Shown here: piece after piece, positions 9,011 through 17,799 of the stretch
How the letters are laid out: each line of letters begins with the position of its first letter
How positions within the stretch are numbered: position 1 is the first letter of the stretch
The notes under the pieces: model-generated
Told to the model about the DNA's origin: nothing
Database searches by the model: none
The model's input: the letters and a program-made list of their open reading frames with translations, nothing else
Translations under genes and position numbers: made by a program
DNA from: Persephonella sp.
GTDB lineage: Bacteria; Aquificota; Aquificia; Aquificales; Hydrogenothermaceae
Assembly (NCBI GenBank): GCA_026987075.1
Contig: JALSNI010000004.1
Coordinates: 1 to 63,400 of the forward strand
Direction of reading: 5' to 3'
DNA: 63,400 nt

Positions 9011-9454
9011 ATGGACAGGGAAAAAATGATAGAATTTAGAAAACTGCTGCTGGAGAAAAAGAAGCAGATTTTAGACAGGTACTTAAAGCAGGAAGAAACT
9101 ATAAAAAAACTAACCGAGGAAGGAATAACAATTCCTGAAGACCTTGAAGATTATGCAAAGATAGATTACACAGAGATTGTTTTAGGAGAATTAGAAGACA
9201 TAGAGATAGAAATACTAAGGGAAATAGATAAAGCATTAGAGAGAATAAAAGAAGGAAGTTACGGATACTGTGAGGTATGTGGTAAGCCTATTGAGGAAGA
9301 AAGACTGAAGGCTGTTCCGTGGACAACCCTTTGTGTAGAACATGCACAGGAAGCAGAAAAAAATAGAGATTTTATAGATAGAAGATATAAAGAATACTTT
9401 GATAAAATCTCTCCTGCAAAACCACCTGCAACAGAAGAAGAACACGAGCTTTAA
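9011..9454 (+). CDS. DksA/TraR (YteA-like) zinc-finger protein
   Basis: A 147-residue protein with an N-terminal coiled-coil (about residues 5-80) and a C-terminal zinc finger, GYCEVCGKPI with LCVEH, spacing C-x2-C-x17-C-x2-H. DksA itself uses four cysteines; the final histidine is the version seen in YteA-type proteins. DksA family members bind in the secondary channel of RNA polymerase. I chose ATG 9011 because GGGAGGAG at 8996-9003 lies just upstream; a GTG at 9008 is adjacent and a TTG at 8972 would run through the ribosome site. It is followed ten bases later by gatA. Confidence 0.88.
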   Translation: MDREKMIEFRKLLLEKKKQILDRYLKQEETIKKLTEEGITIPEDLEDYAKIDYTEIVLGELEDIEIEILREIDKALERIKEGSYGYCEVCGKPIEEERLKAVPWTTLCVEHAQEAEKNRDFIDRRYKEYFDKISPAKPPATEEEHEL

Positions 9455-9464
9455 GGGGTAAGAT

Positions 9465-10922
9465 ATGGAAATATGGAGAAAGGGATTAAAAGAGCTTTCT
9501 GACCTTATAAGGAAAAAAGAGGTTAAGCCTTCTGAAGTAGTGGAATCTTTTTACGAAAGAACTCAGAAGTTTGAGCCAGAGATAAACAGTTATGTAACAA
9601 ACCTTATGGAAGAGGCACTGAAAGAAGCACAGGAAAAAGATAAACAGCTATCACAGATAGAAGAAATACCTGAACTTTTTGGTATTCCCATAGCAATAAA
9701 AGACAACATATCCACAAAAGGAATAAAAACCACATGCTCTTCAAAAATCCTTGAAAACTACATTCCCCCCTTTGATGCAACAGTTATAAAAAAACTGAAA
9801 GAAAAGGGATACATCATAACAGGTAAGACAAACCTTGATGAGTTTGCAATGGGTTCATCAACAGAAAACTCTGCATTTTTCCCCACAAAAAATCCGTGGG
9901 ATACAGAGAGAGTTCCGGGAGGCTCTTCTGGTGGCTCTGCAGCTGCTGTTGGAGCTGGGATAGTTCCTGGAGCTTTAGGCTCTGACACAGGAGGTTCAAT
10001 AAGACAGCCTGCTGCTTTCTGTGGTGTAGTAGGGCTGAAGCCTACTTACGGTAGAGTTTCAAGATATGGGCTTGTGGCATTTGCCTCATCTCTTGACCAG
10101 ATTGGCCCCATAACAAGAACAGTGGAAGATGCTGCACTTCTTATGAACGTTATATCTGGAAAAGACCCAAAAGATTCAACATCTGTAAATAGAGAGGTTC
10201 CTGACTTTCTCTCTTTTATTGGTAGAGACATAAAAGGTCTAAAGATAGGTCTGCCTGAGGAGTTTTTTGTGGAGGGTTTAGACAGCCAGATAAAGGAGAT
10301 GGTGCTGGGCGGTGTAAATCAGCTTGAAAAGGAAGGAGCTGAAGTTATAGAAATATCCATGCCAACGACAAAGTATGCTATTGAAGCCTATTACATCATT
10401 GCTCCATCTGAAGCATCTTCTAACCTTGCAAGATACGACGGTGTGAGATACGGATACAGAACACCTGAATATTCAGACCTTGAAGAGATGTATTCAAAAA
10501 CGAGGGATGAAGGATTTGGAGCTGAAGTAAAAAGAAGGATAATGCTGGGAACATATTCTCTGTCCTCTGGCTATTACGATGCTTATTATCTAAAAGCCCA
10601 GAAGGTAAGAACACTGATATATCAGGATTTTATGAAAGCATTTGAAAAGGTTGATGTTATTATTACGCCAACAACTCCTGATGTTGCCTTCAAAATTGGG
10701 GAAAAGGTGAGCGACCCTATACAGATGTATCTGTCTGACATATTTACTGTTTCTGTTAACATGGCAGGCGTTCCCGGTATAAGCATCCCCTGTGGATTTA
10801 AAGAAGGTCTTCCTGTGGGAATGCAGATTATCGGTAAGCCTTTTGACGAGGGCACAGTTCTGCAGGTAGCTCATTACTATGAAAGAATGAACGACTTTTA
10901 TAAAAGATTTCCCGGGGAGTAA
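9465..10922 (+). CDS. gatA: Aspartyl/glutamyl-tRNA(Asn/Gln) amidotransferase subunit A
   Basis: A 485-residue amidase-signature enzyme, subunit A of the GatCAB transamidase that converts Glu-tRNA(Gln) or Asp-tRNA(Asn) to the amidated form. The Ser-cisSer-Lys triad is visible as K79 (AIKDN), S154 (GGSSGGS) and S178 (DTGGS), the same positions as in characterised GatA proteins. AAGGGG precedes ATG 9465. gatB and gatC are not in the window. The stop codon TAA at 10920-10922 forms part of a terminator hairpin shared with the convergent chemoreceptor gene. Confidence 0.97.
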   Translation: MEIWRKGLKELSDLIRKKEVKPSEVVESFYERTQKFEPEINSYVTNLMEEALKEAQEKDKQLSQIEEIPELFGIPIAIKDNISTKGIKTTCSSKILENYIPPFDATVIKKLKEKGYIITGKTNLDEFAMGSSTENSAFFPTKNPWDTERVPGGSSGGSAAAVGAGIVPGALGSDTGGSIRQPAAFCGVVGLKPTYGRVSRYGLVAFASSLDQIGPITRTVEDAALLMNVISGKDPKDSTSVNREVPDFLSFIGRDIKGLKIGLPEEFFVEGLDSQIKEMVLGGVNQLEKEGAEVIEISMPTTKYAIEAYYIIAPSEASSNLARYDGVRYGYRTPEYSDLEEMYSKTRDEGFGAEVKRRIMLGTYSLSSGYYDAYYLKAQKVRTLIYQDFMKAFEKVDVIITPTTPDVAFKIGEKVSDPIQMYLSDIFTVSVNMAGVPGISIPCGFKEGLPVGMQIIGKPFDEGTVLQVAHYYERMNDFYKRFPGE

Positions 10923-10935
10923 TCACTCCCCTTTT
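10914..10935 (+). terminator. Rho-independent terminator of gatA, built from converging stop codons
   Basis: A perfect 7-bp stem GGGGAGT / ACTCCCC (10914-10920 and 10925-10931) with the loop AATC is followed by TTTT on the plus strand. The left arm holds the last codons and first stop base of gatA (Gly-Glu-stop). The right arm, read on the minus strand, is the end of the chemoreceptor gene (Gly-Glu-stop). The T-run is present only in the plus direction, so it should act mainly on gatA. Confidence 0.75.
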
Positions 10936-12572
10936 AGTTTAAATTTGTTTACTTCTTCTCTTACCTCTTCTGCAATTTCTGTCAGCTGGATAACTTCTTC
11001 TTTAATGTTTTCATTCTTTTGTGTCGTTTTTTCTGATATCTGTGTTACGTTTTGTATATTGTCAGACATCTGTTTTATAGATTCGTTTTGATGCTTAATA
11101 TGGTCTGTAATCTGGGTAAGAAGTTCAGACATCTTACTGTAGTTTTTAGACATTGTTACGTAGCCGTTATCTGTTTTCTCTACAGATTTTGAAGCTTTCC
11201 TAATATTTTCAAAAATCTCTCCTACCATATCTTGAATCCTTTTTGCAAACTCAGAAGTTGTTTCTGCTAATTTTCTTACTTCATCAGCAACCACAGCAAA
11301 GCCCTTTCCTGTTTCCCCTGCTCTTGCAGCCTCTATTGCAGCATTTAAAGCAAGCAAGTTTGTCTGACTTGCTATGTCTATGATGCTTCCTATAGCCTGA
11401 TTTATATTTTCCCCTGCTTCTGTAAGCTTTTCTATAGAGTTTTTTAATTCATAAATGTTTTTTTCTCCCTCTTCAATATTAACCTGAACCTGATTTCCAA
11501 TTTTTTCAAGTAATAAGGCATTTTCTGATATAAAATTGATTTTCTCGGAAATTTGAATAATAGAGTTTTTAATCTGATGGATGTTCTGGTTTTCTAACTC
11601 AAGGTCTTTTGATACTTCCATAATCTGGTCAGATACTTCTCTTAGCTGTTTTATAATTCTTGAAAATCCTTCTATTGTTATGCCCAATGTTATAGACAGA
11701 GCATCAATACTTTTGTTTATGTTCTGTCTTAAGTTTTCAAACTCCCCTTCCATTTTTGTATTTATTCTGACAGAAAGGTCAGCATCTGCAAGGGCATTCA
11801 TAACTTTTTTTATTTCAGAAAAATTCCTGTAGAGCTTTTCCATAAAGTTGTTGAACTCCTGAACTGTTTTTCCTGCTTCATCTTTAAGATTGGTTTTTAT
11901 TCTTAATGAAAAATCTCCTTTAGTTGCTTTAGACATAGCCTCCTTTAGCTTGCCAAACAGGTCAACATACTTACCTACAAATTTATACATATATAATCCA
12001 GAAAGAAAAAGAACAAAAATTGAACCTATAAGTATTATCGTAGTAGTATTTAGAGCATAAGACCTTATGTCTGAAATGTCCATTAAGACACTGACAGCTC
12101 CTAAAACTTCTCCTTTAGAAACTGTATGACAAATCATACAGTTAATTTCTCCAGTATTATCTGCTGTGTAAGGAATTGTTATTCTGTATTTAACAGAATT
12201 TATGTCTTCTATTAACTTTTTTTGCACTTTTCCTGTTTTTAAAGCCATTATATCCAACTGGTCTTTAGGCTCCTCGTATTTACTCCCTTTCCCAAATTGT
12301 TTAACAACTGGTTCTCCCCTTATAATCCACAAACTTTCTATTCCTTCAATTCTTTTTATCTGGTTAAGAAAATAATCTCTTTTATCCATCGTCCCTGTTA
12401 TCATGTGAGCCGTCAAACCATCTCTCACCAGCTGGGCAATTATCTTTCCTGTTTTTTCAGCATTGTGGATACCATAATCCCTAAAACTTAAAGCATTTAT
12501 TGATATGGTGAACACAAGAACTATTAAGAGAATTAAGAAAAGCCTGAGTATAAATTTTTTTCTGAGACTCAT
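10923..12572 (-). CDS. Methyl-accepting chemotaxis protein with a c-type heme motif in its sensor domain
   Basis: A 549-residue chemoreceptor. Transmembrane helix 1 spans about residues 8-28 and helix 2 about 174-196, bracketing a periplasmic domain of about 145 residues. That domain holds C145-M-I-C148-H149, a canonical CxxCH heme c attachment motif, next to a [10 protein letters not shown] strand; this matches heme-containing sensors of the Tll0287/DUF3365 kind. A HAMP region follows, then the signalling domain with its conserved hairpin ([20 protein letters not shown] and [14 protein letters not shown], about 415-455). It is likely a redox or gas sensor for taxis. No che genes are adjacent. 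It is monocistronic and convergent with gatA. Confidence 0.93.
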   Translation of the reverse strand: MSLRKKFILRLFLILLIVLVFTISINALSFRDYGIHNAEKTGKIIAQLVRDGLTAHMITGTMDKRDYFLNQIKRIEGIESLWIIRGEPVVKQFGKGSKYEEPKDQLDIMALKTGKVQKKLIEDINSVKYRITIPYTADNTGEINCMICHTVSKGEVLGAVSVLMDISDIRSYALNTTTIILIGSIFVLFLSGLYMYKFVGKYVDLFGKLKEAMSKATKGDFSLRIKTNLKDEAGKTVQEFNNFMEKLYRNFSEIKKVMNALADADLSVRINTKMEGEFENLRQNINKSIDALSITLGITIEGFSRIIKQLREVSDQIMEVSKDLELENQNIHQIKNSIIQISEKINFISENALLLEKIGNQVQVNIEEGEKNIYELKNSIEKLTEAGENINQAIGSIIDIASQTNLLALNAAIEAARAGETGKGFAVVADEVRKLAETTSEFAKRIQDMVGEIFENIRKASKSVEKTDNGYVTMSKNYSKMSELLTQITDHIKHQNESIKQMSDNIQNVTQISEKTTQKNENIKEEVIQLTEIAEEVREEVNKFKLKGE

Positions 12573-12631
12573 GCCACACCACCACTCTCGATATTTTATT
12601 AATATTTATATTAAGTTAATAATTAGTGATT

Positions 12632-13864
12632 TTAAACCCTTCTTAACGCATTAATAGGTTTTATTCCTGCTGCCTTGTATGCAGGGTATATACCTGCTGA
12701 AACTCCTGTTATAAAAGAAAGTAAAAAAGATATCATCACCCATTCTAAAGAAAGCGTCATAGGCAGGGAGAAAAAGAAGAAAATAATCAGACAGAACATA
12801 CTTCCTAAAAGACTTCCTATAACACTTCCCAAAAACGCTATAATATTTGACTCTAATAAAAACTGGAACAAAATGTCAGTTTTTTTTGCTCCAACGGCCC
12901 TTCTAATCCCTATCTCTTCAATCCTTTCATTTACAATAAGTATCATTATAGACAGTATACCTATTCCCCCGATAATAAACGATATTACTGCAGATACACT
13001 ACCTAACAGACTGAATATGTGGAGTGCTTCCCTTTCCATTCTCAGATAATCGTCTGGAGAAAGAACTGTGAAGTCTTCCTTTTCTCCCGGTTTTATGTGG
13101 TGTCTTTTTCTTAAAAGCTGTCTTATTTTTCTTTTTACATAGGGTATGTAATCACGGTGTTCAACCTGAACATATATAGTGTTAATGTAGTCAACATTTG
13201 CCAGTCTTCTCATTGCTGTCTTTAGGGGAGTGTATATCAGACTGTCCTGGTCCTCTCCTGACACATCTGTTCCTTTCTCTTCCATTACACCGATTACCCT
13301 GCATGGAACCCTAAATATTAGAAGAGTTTTCCCTACAGGTTCCTCATCTCCAAAAAAATCTTTTGCTATCTTGTATCCTAAAACGATAACCTTTTCCCCT
13401 GATTGTTCTTCTTTTCTTGAATAAAAGCGTCCTTTCATAACTTTTATGTTTCTAACTTGTGGATACTCTCCTCCAACACCTATTATTGTTGAAAATATCG
13501 TTGTTCCCCCTTTTCTGATAGGGTAAGAAATCTGGAAAGACGGTAGAACTGTTTTTACGTGGTCTATATGCTGCTTTATTGCTAATGCATCTGATATTTT
13601 TAATGTTTTTGCAGATGTTATGCTTCTGGAACTTCTTCTAAAAACCCTTACCTTTCCAGCTTTTACTACGACAAGGTTTTTACCAAATTTTTCTACCTCT
13701 TGACGGCTTTTCTCCTGTAGAGAATGGGAAATAGAAATCATAGCAATTAAAGCAAAGGTGCCAAATCCAATACCGAGAATAGACAGAACAGACCTCAGTT
13801 TGTATTCTTTAAATATTCTTATTATAACTGCTGTATACAGAGCTATTTTGTGGATTATAATCAT
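12632..13864 (-). CDS. MacB/FtsX-type ABC transporter permease (second copy)
   Basis: A 410-residue permease with one N-terminal membrane helix (about 26-46, LRSVLSILGIGFGTFALIAM), a periplasmic MacB_PCD-like domain (about 50-270) and three C-terminal FtsX helices (about 285-400) with the conserved ERIEEIGIRRAVGAKKTDI loop that contacts the ATPase. It overlaps the preceding paralogous permease gene by four bases (ATGA), so the two probably form a heterodimer. No ATP-binding subunit and no membrane fusion protein lie beside them; a TonB-family gene does. Likely exports a lipid, peptide or lipoprotein, but the substrate is unknown. Confidence 0.9.
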   Translation of the reverse strand: MIIIHKIALYTAVIIRIFKEYKLRSVLSILGIGFGTFALIAMISISHSLQEKSRQEVEKFGKNLVVVKAGKVRVFRRSSRSITSAKTLKISDALAIKQHIDHVKTVLPSFQISYPIRKGGTTIFSTIIGVGGEYPQVRNIKVMKGRFYSRKEEQSGEKVIVLGYKIAKDFFGDEEPVGKTLLIFRVPCRVIGVMEEKGTDVSGEDQDSLIYTPLKTAMRRLANVDYINTIYVQVEHRDYIPYVKRKIRQLLRKRHHIKPGEKEDFTVLSPDDYLRMEREALHIFSLLGSVSAVISFIIGGIGILSIMILIVNERIEEIGIRRAVGAKKTDILFQFLLESNIIAFLGSVIGSLLGSMFCLIIFFFFSLPMTLSLEWVMISFLLSFITGVSAGIYPAYKAAGIKPINALRRV

Positions 13865-15075
13865 TCTCTAATTGCCTCAATTGGATTGAGTCTGGCAGCT
13901 TTTAGGGCAGGGTTAAGAACAGAAACTGTTCCTACTATTATAGATGTGACTACAGCTAATAAGAATGCGATAGGAGAAAACTTTATAGGAAACTGAGCAA
14001 TAAAGGTCAGTAATTTAGCTCCTCCGATAGCTATTATAAAACCAAAAACTGAGCCTACTACAGAAACAAGCCATCCTTCAACTAAAAACTGGAATACGAT
14101 GTCTTTCTTTTTTGCCCCAACTGCTCTCCTAATTCCTATCTCTTTTTTTCTTTCATTTACAGAAAGGAGAAATAGATTTGCGAGGACAAAACCTCCAACT
14201 GTTAACGATATTATTGAAGAAAGACCTAAAAACAAAACAAGAGTTCCTGTCAAGTTAACTAAAAATCTTATAATTTCTTTTGGTGATAGGATGAAAAAGT
14301 CATCTGATTGGTCCGGAGACAATCTATGTTTTTTTCTTAAGAGTTTTCTTACCTCTTCAACAAGTTTCTCAACATCTGAACCTTTTTCAAATCTTATTCT
14401 GATGGAGTTTACATATTTAAAGTCATGATTTATCTTTGCCATTACTGTTGTATAGGGCATCAGAATTCTATCGTCAAGATTTCTTCCTGTAGGTGTTGTT
14501 CCTCTTCTTGACAATACACCTAACACTTTACACGGTAGTTTGTTCACTACAATCATTTTACCTACAGGGTCTTCATTATCAAAAAGCTCTTCTTTTATGT
14601 AAAGCCCTATTACGCAAACGTTCTTTTTGTGTTTGAGCTCCTCCTCATTAAACAGTCTTCCTTCTATTAAATACCAGTTCCATGTTTCTTCAAACTGGGT
14701 TGAGACACCATAAACTTTCGTTGTTACTATCTTTCCGTTGTGGTATACCTGTGCATCATCAACATACAAAACCGGCATAATCAGTTTTATCTGGGGAATA
14801 TTTTTTTTCAGATACTGAATATCATCCATAGTGAGTGTCTTTTTTCTCTGTCTTATTCCCCTTTCTTCCCTTGAACCACTAAAAATCAAAATACTTTCAG
14901 GGCCAAAAACATCAATTATCTGATAAGCCCTGTTATAAGAGCCTTCCACTGAAGCTACAATGATAGTTAGCGAAGCAATACCAAAAGCAATACCTAATAC
15001 AGAAAAGAATGTTCTTATTTTATAAGATAAAACAGCACTAAATGACTGTTTGAAAATATTTAAAAGTATTTCCAT
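13861..15075 (-). CDS. MacB/FtsX-type ABC transporter permease (first copy)
   Basis: A 404-residue paralogue of the downstream permease with the same plan: N-terminal helix (about 19-41), periplasmic domain, then three FtsX helices at the C-terminus preceded by ERKKEIGIRRAVGAKKKDI (about 308-326). Both copies share the sequence VGRT/VGKxxxVxxxPCxVxGVL in the periplasmic domain, indicating duplication. Start ATG 15075 overlaps the tonB stop. The missing ATPase must be supplied from elsewhere on the chromosome if the transporter is active. Confidence 0.9.
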   Translation of the reverse strand: MEILLNIFKQSFSAVLSYKIRTFFSVLGIAFGIASLTIIVASVEGSYNRAYQIIDVFGPESILIFSGSREERGIRQRKKTLTMDDIQYLKKNIPQIKLIMPVLYVDDAQVYHNGKIVTTKVYGVSTQFEETWNWYLIEGRLFNEEELKHKKNVCVIGLYIKEELFDNEDPVGKMIVVNKLPCKVLGVLSRRGTTPTGRNLDDRILMPYTTVMAKINHDFKYVNSIRIRFEKGSDVEKLVEEVRKLLRKKHRLSPDQSDDFFILSPKEIIRFLVNLTGTLVLFLGLSSIISLTVGGFVLANLFLLSVNERKKEIGIRRAVGAKKKDIVFQFLVEGWLVSVVGSVFGFIIAIGGAKLLTFIAQFPIKFSPIAFLLAVVTSIIVGTVSVLNPALKAARLNPIEAIRE

Positions 15076-15827
15076 TACATCTTTGTTTTAAATCTGATAG
15101 TAGTAATAGCCCACTGTTTCTGATTTTTATCTATTTCGTTAAACTTCCAGCTCTGGACGTAATCTTTTATCATCCGGTCAATTTTTTTATTTCCTGTAGT
15201 TTCTAAAAGCTCTACCTTATAAACTGTTCCGTCCCTATTAATCCACAGTTTAACCTTTACAGGAGGAGGAGGGATTTTTGCTTTGATCACAGGTGGTTGT
15301 GGTCTGTATATAAGTTTTCTACCTACAGCTGTTCCTTCAGCTGTTTTATCAACTTTTTTCAAATCTGTTCCAAAGGATGGGTTAAACTCACCTAAAGAAG
15401 AAGCCTTAAACTCTTTTATCTCTCCTGTTTCTAAAGGAAGGTCAGAAAAATTTCCTATGTCAACTTCTTTTTCTGGTAAAGTTACCTCTTTTTCTGGCAG
15501 GGTTTCCACTTCAGGGATTGCTGGAGAGACAGCTGGAACAACCGGTGATTTAGATACCTTTTCCCCTTTTGAAATTCCTGCCTTTTTCTGACTGCTTTTT
15601 ACTACTTTCTTTTTCTGAACCTTTTTGTGGACTAACTTTTTCTTTTTAACTGTTTTTTTGACCGGGATGTATCTAACTTTAATCTCTTTCTTTTCTACAG
15701 GAGGGACAGAAGTAGTATAAAACTCTAAAAATGCTAAAAACATCAGGTTGACAACAAGACCAAACAGTAGTGAAATAATAAGTATTTTCTTATTTATGTA
15801 GTTTTTGTTTTGATAATATATCTCCAT
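15075..15827 (-). CDS. tonB: TonB-family energy-transducing protein
   Basis: A 250-residue inner-membrane protein with a single N-terminal helix (about 14-38), a long Lys/Pro/Glu-rich periplasmic linker (about 45-125) and a C-terminal TonB domain. The last domain contains PPPVKVKLWINRDGTVYKVELLETTG and ends in a KFNE...TIRFK strand, as in TonB. It couples the proton-motive force (through ExbB/ExbD, not seen here) to outer-membrane receptors. It heads a run with two MacB-type permeases. ATG 15827 has no Shine-Dalgarno, but a promoter-like sequence lies directly upstream, suggesting a leaderless message. Confidence 0.87.
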   Translation of the reverse strand: MEIYYQNKNYINKKILIISLLFGLVVNLMFLAFLEFYTTSVPPVEKKEIKVRYIPVKKTVKKKKLVHKKVQKKKVVKSSQKKAGISKGEKVSKSPVVPAVSPAIPEVETLPEKEVTLPEKEVDIGNFSDLPLETGEIKEFKASSLGEFNPSFGTDLKKVDKTAEGTAVGRKLIYRPQPPVIKAKIPPPPVKVKLWINRDGTVYKVELLETTGNKKIDRMIKDYVQSWKFNEIDKNQKQWAITTIRFKTKM

Positions 15828-15834
15828 AGGGTAT

Positions 15835-15863
15835 ATTTTATGTCATTGATAAAGAGCAGGCAA
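15835..15863 (-). promoter_or_regulatory. Putative tonB promoter giving a leaderless mRNA
   Basis: On the minus strand, TTGCCT (15863-15858) and TAAAAT (15840-15835) are separated by exactly 17 bases. The -10 element ends seven bases before the tonB ATG (15827), so transcription would begin at or next to the start codon. No ribosome binding site precedes that ATG, which agrees with leaderless translation. The -35 element overlaps the ribosome binding region of the divergent gpsA gene. Confidence 0.4.
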
Positions 15864-15867
15864 GAAA

Positions 15868-16866
15868 ATGTTTTCTAAAAGTTTAGCAGTAATAGGAAGT
15901 GGTAGCTGGGGAACAGCACTTGCCCAGGTTTTTTCGGAAAAATTTGAGAAGGTTTATGTATGGGGGCGGTCAAAAGAAGTAGTTGACAGCATCAATGAAG
16001 AAAAAGAGAACAAAAAATATCTTAAAGGCATAAGGTTAAGAGAAAACATATCAGCATTTACAGATGTTAAGAAGGTATTTAGAGAAGGAGAAATCATAAT
16101 TATTGCTGTTCCAACACAGCACATAAGGGATGTATTAACAGATGTTGACTTTCCTGTAGAGAAACCTGTTATATCAGCATCTAAAGGCATAGAAATAGAC
16201 ACATTAAAGCTGATTTCTGAAGTTATATATGAAAGTTTAAAAATAGAAAAAAGGTTAATATTTGCTCTTTCAGGTCCTTCATTTGCAAAAGAGGTTGCTC
16301 TGGGTCTCCCAACAGCTGTAACACTTGGAGGGGAAATTTCCCTGGGAGAAAAACTACAGATGACACTCAATACCCAGAGCTTCAGACTTTATCTGAATGA
16401 AGATATAAAAGGTGTTCAGATTGGGGGAGCTGTTAAAAATGTTATTGCAATTGCTACAGGTGCGAGTGATGGATTAGGGCTGGGAAATAATGCACGGGCT
16501 GGTCTTATTACCAGAGGACTATATGAAATGACAAAAGTTGCAAAAGTATTTGGAGGAAAACCCCAGACACTTTACGGACTATCTGGTATGGGAGACCTTG
16601 TTTTAACAGCAACAGGAGAGCTTTCACGAAACAGAAAGTTTGGCTTTCTGTTAGGTAAAGGTTATTCTGTAGAAAAGGCTCTAAAAGAAGTAGGACAGGT
16701 TGTTGAGGGAGTAAAAACTGTTAAAGCTCTAAAGATACTAATGGAAAAAAATGATGTTGACCTTCCTATATCTGATGTGGTTTACAGAGTTGTGTATGAA
16801 GGTTTTTCTCCCAAAGAAGCAGTAAAAACTCTTATGAGCAGACAGCCTAAAAAGGAGCTTTTATGA
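15868..16866 (+). CDS. gpsA: Glycerol-3-phosphate dehydrogenase [NAD(P)+]
   Basis: A 332-residue cytoplasmic enzyme that reduces dihydroxyacetone phosphate to sn-glycerol 3-phosphate for phospholipid synthesis. The Rossmann motif is at the N-terminus (G-S-G-S-W-G-T-A in VIGSGSWGTALAQVF). The C-terminal domain has IGGAVKNVIAIATG with the catalytic lysine, NARAGLITRGL and LSGMGDLVLT, all diagnostic. GCAGGCAAG precedes the ATG. It is a single gene convergent with the lipoprotein gene, overlapping its end by six bases. It supplies the acceptor substrate of PgsA encoded at 6136-6669. Confidence 0.97.
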   Translation: MFSKSLAVIGSGSWGTALAQVFSEKFEKVYVWGRSKEVVDSINEEKENKKYLKGIRLRENISAFTDVKKVFREGEIIIIAVPTQHIRDVLTDVDFPVEKPVISASKGIEIDTLKLISEVIYESLKIEKRLIFALSGPSFAKEVALGLPTAVTLGGEISLGEKLQMTLNTQSFRLYLNEDIKGVQIGGAVKNVIAIATGASDGLGLGNNARAGLITRGLYEMTKVAKVFGGKPQTLYGLSGMGDLVLTATGELSRNRKFGFLLGKGYSVEKALKEVGQVVEGVKTVKALKILMEKNDVDLPISDVVYRVVYEGFSPKEAVKTLMSRQPKKELL

Positions 16867-17382
16867 CAGATTTCTTTTTGCAATGGAAAATAAGAGATAC
16901 CCTATAGCTGAACCTAAAAAAACAGAAAAAATAATAATTCCAACAGGTCCATAGGTTGTAATCATCTTAATCATTTTTCTATTGTTCTTTTCTGTTTCTC
17001 TTGCTTCTTTTATATATGACTGGAAAATCTTTAGCGTTTTTATAAGTTCATTTTCAACATATCTGTGTTCATCTTTTAATGCTTTTTGCGTAAGCTTATA
17101 CATTACATAGTAGTATATTTCTCTATTAAATGTTCCTGAATAACCTAATTTCTCAAAGCCTTTCCTTGGGTCTACAGCTTTGTAAGTATCGTCTATAGGG
17201 TCATAATATATAAGACCTATCTGAAGGTCTGGATATTTCTCTTTTATTTTTTTGTAGTATTTGCCCTGTTCAATTTCATAAAGATATTTAGATAGCCTCC
17301 CTACAGCTTCAGCTCTTTCTTTTTCTTCAATATTACAGGCTGTAATGAAAATAGATAAAAAGATTACTAATATTCTCTTCAT
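16861..17382 (-). CDS. Putative lipoprotein with a C-terminal membrane helix
   Basis: I do not recognise this 173-residue protein. The N-terminus is a lipoprotein-type signal (hydrophobic residues 3-14, then I-T-A-C16), and a second hydrophobic segment lies near the C-terminus (about 143-165, rich in Gly and Ile) followed by a Lys/Arg tail. The middle is charged and contains DPIDDTYKAVDPRKGFEKLGYSG-type text, predicted periplasmic. It is last in the long minus-strand run and follows an unknown 134-residue protein by about a dozen bases. Confidence 0.65.
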   Translation of the reverse strand: MKRILVIFLSIFITACNIEEKERAEAVGRLSKYLYEIEQGKYYKKIKEKYPDLQIGLIYYDPIDDTYKAVDPRKGFEKLGYSGTFNREIYYYVMYKLTQKALKDEHRYVENELIKTLKIFQSYIKEARETEKNNRKMIKMITTYGPVGIIIFSVFLGSAIGYLLFSIAKRNLS

Positions 17383-17394
17383 CTCCCACCTGTT

Positions 17395-17799
17395 CTACAT
17401 TTTCTTAATTACAAATTTTGCAACACTCTTTAAAAATTCTTCCTGGGGTATAAACAGCTTGCCCTCCTTCAGATAAGCCGAAAGATTTTTGTCAGTTCCA
17501 GATAAAAATAAAAGTTCGCTGTTATCAGAAAGAAAACCTTCTTCTGAAGGGATAAAGTTCCACAGATTTTCTATATACACCCTGTCATTATCAAATGTTA
17601 TATCTGTTCTACTGCCACCTATGTTTAAATAAATCTTTAAAGGGCAATCTACATCAACAGAAATACCCATCACTTCCACAGATGTATCATATACGGAAAA
17701 CATCACGCTGTCTGTTATCTGTATGTTAAACTTATCATATTCAATCATTGCTGAGAATGAGTTTCCTATCCTGTTAAAAACAAGGTTAACTACTCTCAT
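17395..17799 (-). CDS. Uncharacterised protein (134 aa)
   Basis: No recognised domain. The protein is soluble by composition, with alternating hydrophobic residues that suggest mostly beta structure in its first 90 residues and a helical C-terminus. The ribosome site GAGAGG lies eight bases before ATG 17799, inside the end of the ROK kinase gene (14-base overlap). It may work with the lipoprotein encoded next. No homologue could be named from memory. Confidence 0.65.
   Translation of the reverse strand: MRVVNLVFNRIGNSFSAMIEYDKFNIQITDSVMFSVYDTSVEVMGISVDVDCPLKIYLNIGGSRTDITFDNDRVYIENLWNFIPSEEGFLSDNSELLFLSGTDKNLSAYLKEGKLFIPQEEFLKSVAKFVIKKM

Noticed and set aside
9814-10874. Minus-strand open frames inside gatA
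   Set aside because: They are shadows of the gatA coding strand, have no ribosome sites and match no family.
16852-16864. Hairpin AAAAG-GAG-CTTTT at the end of gpsA
   Set aside because: Five-base AT-rich stem; too weak for a rho-independent terminator.
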